A stretch of DNA of 64,000 nucleotides from Podospora pseudocomata (Eukaryota > Ascomycota > Sordariomycetes > Sordariales > Podosporaceae), in NCBI RefSeq assembly GCF_035222375.1, contig NW_026946364.1, forward strand, positions 868,001 to 932,000, written 5' to 3'. The position numbers were made by a program, and so were the translations under genes. Shown here one piece after another: positions 1 through 13,831 of the stretch. The notes below the pieces were generated by a model. It was not told the DNA's origin and searched no databases. It saw nothing but the letters and a program-made list of their open reading frames with translations. Position 1 is the first letter of the stretch. The number at the start of each line of letters is the position of its first letter.

Positions 1-2211
1 GGGTGTGATAAGGGGAGGAGGATGTCGGCGTAGTTGTCTGTTTTGGACCGACTGAAGATGGGGAGGAGAGAGGTGGTGGGGGGGACTTCGGCGGGAGTCA
101 TGTAAAAGCTGTGTAGTCTCATGAGGTCGGATTGGTGGCAGAGTTCGAGGGAGAGGCCAAAATTGGTAAGGAATTGGCCGTTGGATTGGGGTTTGGCGCA
201 GGAGGAGCAGAAATCGCGGATGTCCCAGTGAACTCCTGATTTGACCTTGGTACCAGTGGGACAGCTTAAGGATGTCAATTCTCGAAGGACTTTCGGTGAC
301 ATGGTGTTCTTGAGCAGCTCGTCCTTATCAACAGCCTCGGTCAGCCTGGGCTTGGGCATGTCTTTCTTTCCGTATTCGCTGCCTCCCGAGCTGCCGCCTG
401 GCAATAGGCTCGAGGCCTTTTTTCTCTTCATCCCAGCAGCGGCTAGCCGTTGAATCTGATCCCAAGGTGCCAGCACCCTCGGCCGCTCGTTGAGATTGAT
501 TGCCATCTCGAGGTCTGGTAAATATTCCACGAAATCTTTGATCAAGTCGACCAGCTCATCCATGATGGTTTGATATGGATTCTCGGTAGGGAGGTTGTGC
601 CTCGCCGTCCCGTTCTGTATTTGAAGCAGCGCCATATCAATCTCTTTAGCTGCTTTTCTTGTGTCTTCTCTCAGCTTCGCCGGTGGCACCCCCCAAAAAG
701 GTAGGATATCGTCACCCATCTGCTTGAAGTGGTCGATGATTGGAGACTTCTTTTGCTTTGCAAACTCCCACCACCTGTCGAACCCCTTTGGCGGATCTCT
801 CCCATAATGTCTTTCCCCATACTCCCGTACCGCCGATGGCAATGAATCGCTGTAACTTGCGTGAATCAACCACCTGTCCGACTCCACTCTTGAATCGTAG
901 ATGAGCTTGCCCAAAGGATGGCTATCCATGCCCTTGCTCATCTTGATGGGGGTGAAGATGCTCACGGCGATCACCACGGCCATCAAAGCCATGATAACAA
1001 ACGCCCTGTGAATGAACATCACCTTTTTGATATCAGTCGCGTGCAGAAAAAACGTGAACCCAGCTGACATGCCCACCACCGCTCCCCATGTTTGCCAGCC
1101 AGAAACATTTTCCCAGCTCCCTAATGTCCAGACCCGCTGGACTGATATGAGAAACCCAGTGATGAAGGTGACAACTCCAGCGAAACCTAGCACGGCCCCG
1201 CCCTCGGGTGCAAGAAGACTGCTGGATACCAGCAAGGTTGCAAGCGTCAACCCATCAATAACGACATCGAACCAAAACAGGGTATCACTCCCAACTCCAT
1301 CGCCACTCAACCCCCAAAAAATGCCAGCTCCTAGGCCAGAGACGAGCAAGATTCCCGCCAACGTCCTCAATCTCGACTTGGTGGTTCTAGCCCAGGCCAG
1401 AATTCTCCAGGCAATAATAACTATCGCCGCATCAAGAACAACACCCGCCCACTGAACCAGAACCACAAACCTCGCCCAGTCGTGCTGTGGCGAGCAAAAC
1501 AGCGTCGACCTAGGCTCCGAGATCAAAGCCAAGTACGCTCCAAACGAAATCAAGAGCGTAGAAGGAACAAGGATGTACAACGACCTCGCCAAAAAATCGG
1601 GAATGGCCTCATACATTGTCCTTGTGAAGTCATCTCTTTCCTCGTCAAAGGTGCGTGGTCGGCGAGGAGAAGAGTGCAGCTGATAAGCAAGAATGAGAAC
1701 CGGAATAAAGGCTTCCAGCCCGGGCTTGGAACATTGCAAGTCGGCGGTGACTCGGTGGAAGGATTCCAGTCGGAGGATGATGCAGACGATCAGGATGAAG
1801 ACAAAGTACCGTCGTGGTTTCTTGGGGAAGTTTCGTTGGGATATTGGCCTGGTTTTGTTGCCGGTGGAGGAGAGGCCGAGTTCATCATCGAAGCGGCCGT
1901 TGGCCCCTGGGAGCCAGCCGGAGAAGTGGCTTGTGGCGTAGGAGGTGAGGGAGGCGATGAGGAGGATGAGGGTTGATGAGAGGCGGGGTTGTTCTGGTCT
2001 TTTGTCAGTGAATGGTTGAACGATTTTGGGATGAAAGACTTTGTTACCGATGATTTGATGATCCTCCACGCTGTTGATGAGCCAAAGGAAGGAGGTAACG
2101 GCGCTGTTATGAGATGATGAGATGGTTAGCTTGTGAACTCATTCAAAACCGCGAAAGTGCTGTGTTGTGTAAATGGTTTCTATACCACAAGGCCGCCAAC
2201 TGGCTCGACAT
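1..2211 (-). CDS. Family GT90 (CAP10-type) glycosyltransferase with multi-spanning N-terminus, C-terminus cut by window edge
   Basis: The start is the ATG at 2211-2209. A 26-nt first exon (2186-2211) is followed by an intron at 2104-2185 (GTATAG donor, GCTAAC branch, AACAG acceptor), then one long open exon to the window edge. The N-terminal half holds many hydrophobic stretches separated by short loops, so it is a polytopic Golgi/ER membrane protein. The C-terminal part carries GT90 hallmarks: PDLEMAINLNERPRVLAPWD (about 441-540) and the Cys-rich GVHWDIRDFCSSC segment, ending with FSRSKTDNYADILLPLSH at the edge. GT90 enzymes include the cryptococcal beta-1,2-xylosyltransferase Cxt1, which uses UDP-xylose in Golgi glycan synthesis; sugar specificity here is unknown. 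The catalytic C-terminus lies outside the window. It diverges from pfa4 across 502 bp. Family call is firm; substrate is inference. Confidence 0.85.
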
Positions 2212-2713
2212 GATGACCAGGTGTTATCGCCCAAGATCACCCATTGAGTGAACTGAAAAATGTCGAATCAGTGTGAAACTGGTCAAAGGAGCGACTATGA
2301 ATGTGTAAGTCCACCTGAAATTCAATATGAAATGCAAATGTCAGATTGGCATGATGTCTTGACAGTTAAGTGTATCGACCCCTGTTCAGGATGTTAACCA
2401 ACGGGTCCATATTTCTGGTGCACTGGTAATTAGCCCCTGAAAGGCGCTAAAAGGGTACCTCAAGAGACACCTATTTTTGGCGGCTATCCAGCGTATTTTA
2501 GTAACAACGTTTTTCTTGGCAAGTGACGTTGGCCAACACTTTTTTATTTTGGGAATGCGCGTCTCCCAGCGCGTTGGTTTGATGCCTTCGTACAACATCC
2601 GATGCTTCCAAGCTCGCTCTTAAGGGCAAGGCAACAACACCACCAAACGAATATAGTTGTCACCTGAGCCTGAACGAAGTTTCGCTAATGGAAGAAACTA
2701 AAAGCTCTCGACC
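2212..2713. promoter_or_regulatory. Divergent promoter between GT90 gene and pfa4
   Basis: These 502 bp separate two start codons facing away from each other, so the segment must hold both promoters and both 5' leaders. I see no clear TATA box, tRNA or ORF that I would support. Confidence 0.5.
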
Positions 2714-4087
2714 ATGATAACACATCCCCTCGCCGGTCCGCAGACCCCGGGCTTGCACCTCCTCTACGTCCCCTCCGTCGTCGCTCTTATAACCTTCCAG
2801 GGGTACTTCTCCCAGTACCTCTTCAACACCTCCCCCGATCTACGTCCCGGATCTCTCACCTTTCGAGAGCATGTAACTTTCAATGCTCTCCTTCTCTGCC
2901 TCTGGTGGACATACTACAAAGCCTGCACAGTCGACCCAGGCCGCTTCGTCTTCTCCCCCTCCTCGGACAAGAAGGAGGAGGACAAAGACGACCAAAAGCC
3001 AAACCAGAATAAACGCTTCTGCAAGAAATGCCAGGCCTTTAAACCTCCCCGAGCCCACCACTGCCGCCACTGCGCCCGCTGCATCCCCCGTATGGACCAC
3101 CACTGCCCCTGGACCAACAACTGTCTCTCTCTCACCACCTTCCCTTACTTCCTCCGCTTCCTCCTCTACACCAACATCGCCCTCGTATACCTCTCGAGTC
3201 TCCTCTACACCCGCATCAGCGTCATCTGGTCCGACCGCCACCTCCCCTCCTACCTCGGCCCCTCCCTCTTCAGCCTTATCTCGATAACCCTCCTCTGTCT
3301 CGCCAACTTTGGCACCTTCTTCGCGCTGTTCATCCTCCTCGTCACAACCCTCAAATCATGGGTCATGAATATCACCTTGATCGAAATGTGGGAGCTCGAC
3401 CGTCACAATGCTCTGATATCCAAGATATCGTCCTCGTCGAGCAATGACTATTGGACTGACGACTTCGATCCTGCCTCGCTGTCCCGGATCGAGTTCCCTT
3501 ACGACTTGGGATTTTTCAGCAATATGAGCCAGGCGATGGGGACTGCGAATTTTCTCAGGTGGTTTTTGCCTGTTGGTGGCGGTGGTCCGAAGTTGGCTGA
3601 TCAAAAGAAGGGAGGGCTGGGGTGGGAGTATGAGGAGAACGGGTTTAATGACTGGGAGGGGATGTGGCCGCCACCCGATATGGAGAAGGAGAGGAGGTCT
3701 AAGCAGGGTGGGTGGGCGTATAAGAAGCAGGAACAAGAAATGCCTGATGATTACTATTATGGTGGGGAGGATATCAAGGCTGCTTTTGAGAGGAGGCAGC
3801 AGGAGGATTTTGCAAGGAGGCGGAGGATACAGCAACTTCAAGGGCAGTCGGGGGTAATAGGAGAGTTGGAAGAGGATGAAGACGAGAGGGAGTGGACTGG
3901 GAAGACGGGGTGGAAGAACAGTGATGGAGATAGGCTGTGGGACTATGGAGTTGATGAGGATGCGGAAGATGACTATGTTGCAAGAGAGAGGGTGGTGGGA
4001 GATGGTGATGATGATGATGATGATGTACCACTTGCTGAGCTGATACGGAGGAGGAAAGTGCTGGCAAAGCAGGAGGATGATACATGA
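2714..4087 (+). CDS. pfa4: Palmitoyltransferase PFA4 (DHHC zinc-finger protein)
   Basis: An intron-less 457-residue protein. Two hydrophobic segments near residues 15-35 and 53-67 precede a DHHC Cys-rich domain: FCKKCQAFKPPRAHHCRHC at about 102-120, then MDHHCPW with the catalytic DHHC at 128-131 (Cys131). Two more membrane spans follow at about 145-165 and 185-215. DHHC proteins move palmitate from CoA to their own Cys and then to substrate cysteines. Pfa4 is the ER enzyme whose known yeast substrate is chitin synthase Chs3. The order, with the Cys-rich domain very near the N-terminus, fits Pfa4 rather than Swf1 or Akr1. The tail after residue 250 is acidic, Arg-rich and low-complexity, which explains long antisense reading frames there. 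The start sits just past the first in-frame ATG region and gives the family length. Confidence 0.92.
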   Translation: MITHPLAGPQTPGLHLLYVPSVVALITFQGYFSQYLFNTSPDLRPGSLTFREHVTFNALLLCLWWTYYKACTVDPGRFVFSPSSDKKEEDKDDQKPNQNKRFCKKCQAFKPPRAHHCRHCARCIPRMDHHCPWTNNCLSLTTFPYFLRFLLYTNIALVYLSSLLYTRISVIWSDRHLPSYLGPSLFSLISITLLCLANFGTFFALFILLVTTLKSWVMNITLIEMWELDRHNALISKISSSSSNDYWTDDFDPASLSRIEFPYDLGFFSNMSQAMGTANFLRWFLPVGGGGPKLADQKKGGLGWEYEENGFNDWEGMWPPPDMEKERRSKQGGWAYKKQEQEMPDDYYYGGEDIKAAFERRQQEDFARRRRIQQLQGQSGVIGELEEDEDEREWTGKTGWKNSDGDRLWDYGVDEDAEDDYVARERVVGDGDDDDDDVPLAELIRRRKVLAKQEDDT

Positions 4088-6156
4088 GCATATATAGATT
4101 TCGGAAAGAAAGCAATACATCTGGAAGAATATATCCATCTTTGGATAATTTGCCCTTTTCACTCTTAATGACAAGAGAAACAACCCGGTATTAGAGGGGG
4201 ACGGCACCAAGCAAATTCTCGAAACACATTTCCCTCGACATGCCTTTGCGAGATACTCATCAAGTCTTCCATGACAGCCCAACTCAAGGTCAAGGCTTCC
4301 ATGAGTGGATATTTAACCTGGGATAAGCCAAATTGTCTGCACTTGACTCTGGCAAACAAGCAGCCAAGTGAATACGATCCGTAGTCAAAATGTCCACAAT
4401 GTCCAGGTTTTCCACCCTTTACCACATTCCCCCTTCAACACATTTACACATTTACACATTACCAAATCCCCCTTTCAGCCCTCCCAACTTTTGGGTCACC
4501 TCCTTCCATTTTTAGAGCTTTGTTCCTTCCCTCGACCAGAAAACCCCATCTAGTTGAGGAAGGAGAAGAGGGCAAAGGGAAGGAGCGCCAGGTAAGGGCA
4601 CTTTAGAGGGAAGGAGTAGGAGCACAGGCAGGTTGCGGATACAGGGAAGGAACAGAAGGCGGGTAGATAGAAATGGAAGGGGCAAGCTAACAGGCAAGAC
4701 TTTCGACTTCCTACTTGGATCGCTCATATTGTCATTCGGATTGTACATATCATGAGGTATAGAGTCTAAGTTACCATTCTGAGGACAGCGACGCCATACC
4801 TACCATCAAGCGGTACCTAAACACCAGAGCATACATGGCTGAAACCGTCCTTTCGAGTCCATCAAACCGTTGAAATTTGGCTACTAGATGGCCGTCGATG
4901 CACATCGCTCAACGTTCAGGCCACGGCCGAAGAGATCGAACGATAGGCGCAAGTAACCGGCGAACGTGTTCGAGCAGACTGCAAACCAGTTCACACCTGC
5001 TTAGACCCGTTGAAGGCGTCGACTAGCCAGCCTGTTCGTGCCGTTCAGCTGTTATCAGCCGCTGAACTCCAGCGGGCTCATGCCGGGTCTTTTTTGTTTA
5101 TGCAGGCCGAGGGAACGATATGCTCGAGTACGCCAAACGAAGCCGTATACTCTGATACCTCATAGAGAGATATGAAGGGGCAAATATTTGGTTAGCTATA
5201 TTGGCACTGGTTCAAAGCTCGAGCATTGCCATATGTGTTCCGAGCTCAAGACTTTGTATTTACACCAGTGTGAAGCCACACCAGACAACATTGAACCTCT
5301 CTCGGCGTCATGATCGACTTGCCTCAGCGGGTATCTACATACTCCTTCCCTCGACCTAGCTCGTTCGTCCGTAGGGTTTGCGTAGCTGCATTCCCATGTC
5401 CGTTTCCTTCATCACCCCTTCCCCCCTCCCCCCTCTTTCAACCACGGAATCACCACCTCTCAGCTCCACCTGACCCAAACATGCATCTTCCGATCCCTCC
5501 CGCCCCTCCCATTTGAACAGTTCGGGGTCGGGCCGGCCAGATGGTAACGGGAAAAGCCTTCGGGCTCGGGAAAACGGACAACGGGAGGCTGCATATCACA
5601 CATCTGAACTTGAACCTCTCACAGACGTCAAGCTCCAGAACCATAGAACCTCGAGCTTGGGACAGCATAATATGCAGCTGATGCAAGTCTCCTAGATCCC
5701 TCAACCCTGGAGGGTAATAACGGTTGATAAACGGAAAGCTGAAAGAAGTATCGGAGCTGAGCTGACATTCTCAGCTGAAGAAAAGACTTCAAAGACACAC
5801 TACACAACAGGTCGGAAGGCAGCATAACATCCATCACATCTCCTTACAGATGCCTTCCACGACAACTGGACAGCCGCCCACCTTGACGCCCGTAGCACCT
5901 CATCTGGTTTCAAGGATGCTCCATCTCCATTGAAGCGGAGAAAATCCCGAAGCAAGGCCTAGCTTACATACATCACCGACGTGAGGGAGGAGGTTCAGAA
6001 ATAATAGGGGTTCATAAGGGTCCCACGAACCGCTGAGGTAAAAGCTGCGCATGCTGCTAGCCGGGCCGGAACATACAGAAACATGTGGCTTTGGGGCGTT
6101 TGGTAGATCCTCGTCCGTACATACAGTATCTGCGGCGGCTCTGAGACAATGTGGGC

Positions 6157-6172
6157 GGGCAGGCAGGCAGGC
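6157..6172. repeat. Short GGCA tandem repeat
   Basis: Four near-perfect copies of the tetranucleotide GGCA/GGCG, a small microsatellite inside the gene-free region. Confidence 0.6.
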
Positions 6173-9100
6173 GGTCATCCACTCGGTTGAGTTCAGGCTA
6201 GTGGGTTGTGAACCCTTTCCCAGGAGAAACTGACTCTAGGAATATGGTGGGTTTAAACTTTTGGGGGGATCACTAATGTTCTTATATATATATTTACTTT
6301 GGGAACGAGGCGGTTAGGTTGTGGACCACGGATTTACCACTCCAAGACATCGAGGCAAGTATCCAGCCTCATTTTTTACCTTTTGCCAAAAGCCTCAACG
6401 TCGACATCACGGAAAACCCCCTGATAAGCCCAAAGATTTGCCAAGCCGATCCTATCGAACCTCCTGAACCTTCTCGAAGCCAAGCCAGGGATGGGAAGAG
6501 ATGAGATGAAGGTCAATGCACAAGTTGTTGGTCGGTCGATCTAGGCGCTCGAGATGACAACTGCTTTCTGATACGGTGTGGGGAGCTGAACCCCAGACCG
6601 ACCGCCTTCCGTCTGTCCGTCCCAACCAAGAAGAGGGGCAAAGGGGCCCGTTTTTGGTGTCTAATCTCATCCAAGCAATGCGGTTCTTTCATGAGATGAT
6701 GAGGCGGTGTCTGGACAAGTTTGAGAATGTGCGTCTACCCGACAATTGATACTTCTTTTTTTTTCTTTGGATAGAATCTATAAAACACATCTGCGATTTC
6801 GAGGTTCGACGCTTCTGTCTGTTGCTTGGTTGTTGAGATTAACCCTAGAAAACGGTACGCCGGAAACCACCCCCCCGCGCAAACTAACATGATCGATCTC
6901 CACCACCCGCCGTTCCGCGAACAGCTTCAAGAACAGCCGAGATTGCAAGATGGGCATGCCCCGTGCCTCAAAAGAAACATTGACAAAACGTGCCAAAAGA
7001 TCCGTTCCAGGTTTTCGGTGCTGGGGAGTGGATGGAAAGGGATGCGAATGCGGGCGTTGTCGTGTTGATAAAATTTGGCCATCCAAAAGCGTCCAGTTGC
7101 CAGTCGGAGAATTTGCTTGTCTTGTCTTGGGTGCAGGAATCCGGAGATGACAGTATCCATGATCAGGAAGATGCTATGGGAGCATCAAGATGAAGGTATT
7201 GCGTCGTGAAAACGGTCATGATACCGGTGAAGGTGGTGTTCACTGCAATTCACCATCGTCTCGCTTCGTCTTCAAGATCATCATCCCCAAGCCCAAGGTT
7301 TGAAGTGGTTGATGATGCTCCTCAAACCCACCACTCCGGATCCCACCCCCCCCCGTTTTTTCTCGCTCTCGCCTACAGATACAAAATGCAGTGTGAGCTT
7401 TCCGTAAATAACCCCCCCTCCCTTGTCAACGTAACACCAAGCAAAATCAACCAAACCTCAAATGCTGACTGGACACCGATATGTCTCCCATCAAGCCATC
7501 CGAATGCAATAAAGCGGCGTCTGTCTGTCGCGATACAACGCGCACCCATCTCTCCCTCTCTCACGCGTAAAGTGCCTCACAACTTACACCGAGCCAATCT
7601 ACTCAACGGCGCTGATTGGTTCCCCCCCAATCCAACATTTCGAGATTTGACGCCCAAAGCGGGAATTCCTCCTGTCGTGCATGCTAACACACCTTGAGAA
7701 AACAAGATTCAGCCTTACCTGCCTCGCTGTTGATCACGACTTCTCGAGTGGGTGGTTCCGAGGGGCTGGGTTTTGTTTGCATGTTGTTGGATAGCGGTTA
7801 GCTGAGCCAGTCGGTTGATATCTTCATGAGGTTGTTAATGTTGGAAGTTGGAAGCGTTTATCTTGACCATTGGTCTCCGTTAATGTCCTTGAGAAGAGAT
7901 GACGCCCATCGTCATCATCGTATCTGCACGGCCAATTCTTCTCTCAATTCTCATCTCCGTCGAAGCAATCCATCGGCGGGGTCCATATGTAAGTCAGACA
8001 GTAACCTTCGTAAACCACAACGCCCCCTCGGAGGCAGCTTGCCGGCGGGGTTCTCGAACTCCTGAATCCTTCCCCCTTTCAAAACCACCAATTGGCCACC
8101 GTCCATCCGCTTGGGTTGGTCCCCAGATCTCGATGTTTGGCCCTGGATGCTACTCTGCGGCGTGTCCCTGTATGGGCATATGCTTGCGTCTCACTACCCA
8201 CATTAGTTATCCCAAGCAGTCCCAAAAAGCAGGCTGAACGTGCATCTAGAGGCTTTGAAAGTCTCGACAAGAGCTGAAGATCCGACCCCTCATTGGCGGG
8301 GCATTTGCTCCAAAAGAGAAAAGAGCCAAGCCCATCAGCGGGGAGTAGGTTTCAATTGGGGGGAGAGGGCCTTGAATCTTGAAACTTCAATAGTCCGGAA
8401 TGCTGTGCTTTGCGAACGCAACACACCGTGGACCAAAAACTTGGTTCCTGGCGCCTCCCCAACAAGCAGCAAGCCACTGTCCCGGGAAATAAAACACACA
8501 TGTTCGTAAACGGCAGGTTGTTGGTGGTGTTGTTGTTGTTATTGTTGTGTAAACATCTCGAGATAATGTCTTCCACTGTCGCGTCGGGAAGGGTTTGTGA
8601 TGGGATTTGCGAGCGCCCGGACAGGCGCCTGGTAAATCCTACATACGATAAGATGTGCGGCGATGTGGTGTCGACAACGGACTGTGCCCTGGTATGCCTC
8701 TCAAACAGGTCAGCAACCGAGTGATGACTCCGTCTCATGATCGAAGCTCGACATCTCACGTTCGCCGCTTCAGAAAGCCTCGGCTTGTGCTTGACGATCC
8801 CCAGGATACGGTACAGAAGTCATGAGATGCAGGAACCCCTCGTTCACCCCTCTGCAAGCCCCCCCGCCTCGATGGCAAATCACCAATCGTCAAACATTGT
8901 TGGTCGTAGTTTGACACACTCCTTGATCTTTCTCCCCACGAACATCTTCCCAGTTCGGTCTGATAGCCCAAGATCAATCCCTCTTTTGAAAAAACAAAAG
9001 AAAAAATGAAAAAAAAAAATGAAAAAAAAAGACAACCCGAACCGTCCCTTGCAACCATCCCATCCCCCAAACCCCAACCTCCTCCAAAGTCGCAATTGGA

Positions 9101-12100
9101 CAGCCCCGAGACGACCTCCCACGGCGGAGGGCTTGGCTTCAAGCAGGAACACGCCGAAAGTTCACCCACCACCACTCGCTTCGCGTTCCTCTGTTCCGGA
9201 GAGAAAAAAGCTTCCTGCACAAACGCGTCATTCTAAATGCAGCTCACGTGCACATGCGCGTCGTCGCGCGTCCAAGCCCCATGTCCAAAAAAAACAACAA
9301 AAAAACCCAACCTTTAAAGTGGTTTTTCGAATCAACAACCCCGCCAATTGGAAAGATGTTGATGAATTTATGAAACCATCACGCGGGTTGGATGAGTATG
9401 TATCGTGATGATTTATTTCCCCCACCGTCCGAGCGCCCGCTTGTTGCCAAATCGTCGAATTCACCGGGCAGATGTCCGTATCAGTCTTTTCTTGACCGAG
9501 AACTTTGGATCCGGGAGAGGCAGCCAGCTCCACGGCTATAAGCCAGGCCGTGCCGTTATGAATTCGGATACATTTCCCCTTTGTTGAACCGCTGTTGGTA
9601 TCAACGAGGATGAGAAAGTTGACGTGAGAAAACACCGCTAGGCTTCGGTGTCAAGAGAGAGCAAAAACCGCCATCTGCAGGGCAAACCTTTTTGGGTCCC
9701 CGCGCTCGGGCCTGTCTCCGGTCCGGTGCCCGAGTGTTTCTCCGGAGAAGTGGAGAGAACCCCCTCCGGAACCAGGGCCGGGCGGTTGCCGCAAGGTCCC
9801 GGAGTGGCTGGCTTGGCGCAAGGGAGAAAGAGTGTGTAAGAATCATCAAATGTGGCCGTGATGATTCACAACAAAAAACAGCAGGCTACCCTATCCAACG
9901 CCACTCAACTTGAGTGAAACGCCGCCGGCAACACGCAACATACCGCCAGACTAATGGCACCACTCTCCCTCAACCAACAGCCCTGCGATCTCCGTGCTGC
10001 CCGCCCCACTTGCACCGGAAAAATATCACATCTCCCATAGTAGTCAGCCGTTTTCCTCCGGCCAAGAGGTTGAAGGTCGCGGGGTAATAAGAAGACGGCA
10101 TGTTGGAGATCCGCCAGATCGATCCATGGATCCCCATGTTGAAGATGCAAGCGCTTTGGGCTTCCCCCCATGTGTGTACATGGCGGGTGAGATGCAACGG
10201 CGGCCGAGAGGCAGGCAGGTCCCTCCGCACAGCAAGTCTACAATGAAACCTTTCTTACTCTTTTGCAAGTCCCGAGACGACGACGCGCGTGCTGATTTGT
10301 GTCCTAATTGAGGCTTCAACACTCTCACTTTCCTTTTTTGCTACCCTCTTCCCGTGTCGGGTACGTGCTTGCTTTGCCGCTGTTGCTTGCTGCAAAACGC
10401 AAGAGAGAAAAACCCAAAAAAAAAACTTTCCGAGCTGCTGCATCTCCAGACCGAAGTGCAGTAAGCAAAGCAGTCTGAGCTCCATAACCGAAAAGCTGGT
10501 AAATTTGGTGATGAGAGGGCGTCCAAGTACCGGTCCCCATATCCAATAGAGGCACCTGATATGAAAACTTTCTCTCAATGTTGATTGATCAATTGGCATG
10601 GAAAGTGACCCTCGTCCTTGTTCCCGTTGTTTGCCCTCTGTGCCCAGGTATACCTGTCTCCGTGTTATGCCTTCAGAGCCGGGAAATCGAAAGATCGGGG
10701 AGGAACAGACACGTGCTGCGGCATGAAAAAAAAAAAAAAAAAGCCAGGTCTTTTGGCAGCGGTACGGAAAGGACGGGTTGGTGGTGAAACGGGCTCTAAT
10801 CGCAAAAACGGGTAAAAGAAAAGACTCGGTAATAATACCAGTGGTAGTATCGTTGATTCTCTGTTCTGATCGTCGACCAGGCTTCCCCTCTTCTAGAGTT
10901 TATCAACGTCGCACCATGTTCGAGACAATGTTTGTTCCAACGGCTGGTGATACTGTGAATAAGCTTCTGTTTTGCTCTCTCGTGTGTGAGTTGCGTGTCC
11001 TCCTGTCAAAGCTCTCAGACCTCTTCGAGATATTTTTTCTTTTTGTAGGACCCCGAACCGTAATGTCTCTCTCTCTACACTGGTGTCACCTACATGAAAT
11101 AACGGTGGTGGTGGATATATAGATCGAAGATTTTAGAGGGTTGATCGTTAAAAGCCCCAAGAAGAGAGGGAGAAAAGCCCAAATTCACCATAAAGCAATC
11201 AGTTGCTAATAGTCTCTTGGACGACAATTGATAAACTTGGCCGCTAAGCTTCTTCAAGCAAGAATCAGAGCTTGCCAGCAAAACGGAAAGCAAGGAAACA
11301 CAAAGTTCCTGTGGAACCCCGAGCAATTTGAGCCACAACCCCACACAGTTCACAAGTCCTGCTTTTGTGCACGATGAACTCTGTGCACAGAAGTGTGTGT
11401 GTGATTCAGCCTCATTGGTCAAAGCTTTTTCCTGCCATCTGGCTAGCTCAGCCTTACCACTGCTGTGCAGCTGCAGGCAATTTCCTTCCATCGACCTTCT
11501 AGAAGCCACATTCCCACTTACTCCTCAAACACAAACGTTTCCATTGGTGTGAGCGAGGCTTCAGCCCCACAGTTTGCGGAGTTCGTTTCCTCTCCTGGGG
11601 GGGCCCGCTCGGACCGTTAACTTCTCCGTTTTGAAGATTCGTTTCAAAAGGTCTCGTGAGAGATTCGACATGTGGTCGACTCCTCACTGCTTCCTTTCGC
11701 CAGCCTCTTGGTGAGCTGGAAATAGGACCACTGCTGAACAATTGCGGTGTAGAGATTCCAGGTTGCATTCCTAGATCTCGTCTAGGCAGGGCGTCATCAA
11801 CTCAACGACAGCCATGTGTCTCTTCTTTGCCGGGGGGGAGGGGGCCATTGAAAAGAAACGACGTCGATATGCAAGGCTAAAATCTGCTCTGCATGCGAAC
11901 GAAAGTTCATCATACTATCCACCAGTTGCCCTCCTCCTACCTGCAAGTCAGTGAGTCAAGAATGGCCGAGATTTCCATCCTTTGGCAAAGTTTTGATTGG
12001 AGAAAGAGAACAAAAACTCCAGAGAACAACTAGGTTCGGGGGTTGGTGATTGCATGAATATATATCTTCAGTTTTTTTTCTTTTCCCTTTCTCGGATGAC

Positions 12101-13831
12101 AGTTCCCCGCCCGCAAAACCCAAACCCGTTGCCGACAAAATCTCCACCGATCCCGACCACCCCTGTTGTGGAGTAGCGAACAGTTGTCCTTCTCTTTTCG
12201 GAAAAGTGAGGGAATACTCCATAGCAAAAAAAAAAAAAAAATCACAAGCATGCACAAGCAAGCAACAAGGACATGGGCTGTTTTTGCTGTGTTCAGAAAA
12301 GTGGCATTCACCGCCTCGGGAAACAGCGTTCCGTACGGTCAGAGAGGTTGGGTTGGGTTAGTCGCGGTCCGGTGGGCGGCAGATGCACACGCCGGATCCG
12401 CGGGGAAACTGGCAAACGATGCCGCGGGGGGTGGTTTGATGGCGGCTTCGTTGTCACTTCCAATCATGGGGAAGGCGGAGAGAGCCAAATCAGAAGATCG
12501 CCAGCGAGGTTTGTTGGTAGAGATCTAGATCCAGATGGGGATAATCAGATGACGAATAGACCCCCGTTTCTGCCTGGAGAGAGGGCATCGCCCAGCTTCC
12601 CTTGAAGATCCCAAAGCCAGGGGTTTGATGTAGGAGCAACTTGCGGTCTGCAACCCGCCATCACGGTATTATTGACGATCCTGGAGTTAATAGTCGGGAA
12701 CAACAAGTGAGGTTGAAAAGTTGGAAAACCTACATCAGTGAATCGAGATCATGACATTTGCATCTTCAAAGCGGAGGGGGGGCTCGGGCGATGCCGAACG
12801 CCAAACCACAAGAGAATCCATTGTTTAGTGATTGAGGCTTGTGTGGGTGCAGGGGGCTTAATTGTAAACTCGTTCGACCAATGACGCAACTGTCACAGAC
12901 CGTAAGCTCACTGCAGTTGGTGATGATACCATAATCGAAGACTCAGCTGCCCGCCTGGCCGTAAAGTTTGATAAGAGAGCTTGTCTCACCCTCCGACTGG
13001 TAAAACTTATCAACACAATCGGCAGAGGCCGAGCTGAGGGTCTTCATCCAGTTTGTTGGTACGGCCAATCGCAATACACAGCTCAGATTACCCCTCCTTG
13101 GTGTGCTGGCAGGAGCTCGATTTTCGAGTTTCATGTCATCTTTGTAGATGACGGGCGATTGGTGTCCGAGTGTTTGTTTTTGTTGTTGGTCGCCATCGTG
13201 ATTATCTTTGATGAAAGCCCGTTAAGAAATCAGGTTTGTCGGTTGGATGTTTTGTTTGTTGTTGCCAGACAGACACACGGACACGATAACGGCCACGGCC
13301 TCTTCTCGGACTCCCGGACGGTTAAAAGTGATTTCTCATTTTTGCAGCTGCTTAGCATTCTGCGCAATCAAGAGGCAACCATTTGGGCTGTGTACCGACA
13401 GACGGGCTCTATCACCGAACCCATGCATAAGCTTGCTTCTCCTTTGGAGCCTTGCTCTTCGAGGTGGGTGCTGCCTGTGGTGAAACGTGCTTTGTTCATT
13501 TGTTGCAGTCGATAGCTCCTCAGCCAGCCAGCCATAGGTCGAAGATCATCTGCTGCTTTGGACTGCTGAACATTTCCGAATCTTGTTCACCATGCGATCC
13601 TGGTATGGAAGAGGGGCAAAAGAGGCAAGAAAAGGAGATGCAGATACGAGGAATCCAAAATCCTCTTGATAATCAACTTCCGGTTTCACGGTAAGTATGG
13701 CAACCATTACGAAAGCTGCCCACCCGTACCTAGACAGACCGCGGGAAGAATCCGAGCAGTGAATTGGGTGGATGGAGGGATAAAGATGGATGTATCCGTC
13801 CCGTGCCGTCGAGAAATCTGGGGGTTGACAC

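Noticed and set aside
3356-4282. 308-codon minus-strand frame over the pfa4 3' half
   Set aside because: It mirrors the acidic and Arg-rich low-complexity codons of pfa4, its composition is Ile/Leu/Pro filler, and no domain is visible.
5043-5094. Inverted repeat GTTCAGC/GCTGAAC followed by a T6 run, resembling a Pol III gene end
   Set aside because: Upstream A-box and B-box matches are weak and badly spaced, and no cloverleaf or 5S-like fold can be drawn.
7899-8237. Frame starting with a signal-like segment (MTPIVIIVSARPILLSILIS) and a GTAAGT nearby
   Set aside because: No acceptor with a branch site gives a sensible continuation, and the frame loses protein character after 30 codons.
9000-9031. 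Long A-rich tract as a possible retroposon tail
   Set aside because: I see no flanking target duplication and no source gene on either side; similar A-tracts occur several times in this interval.
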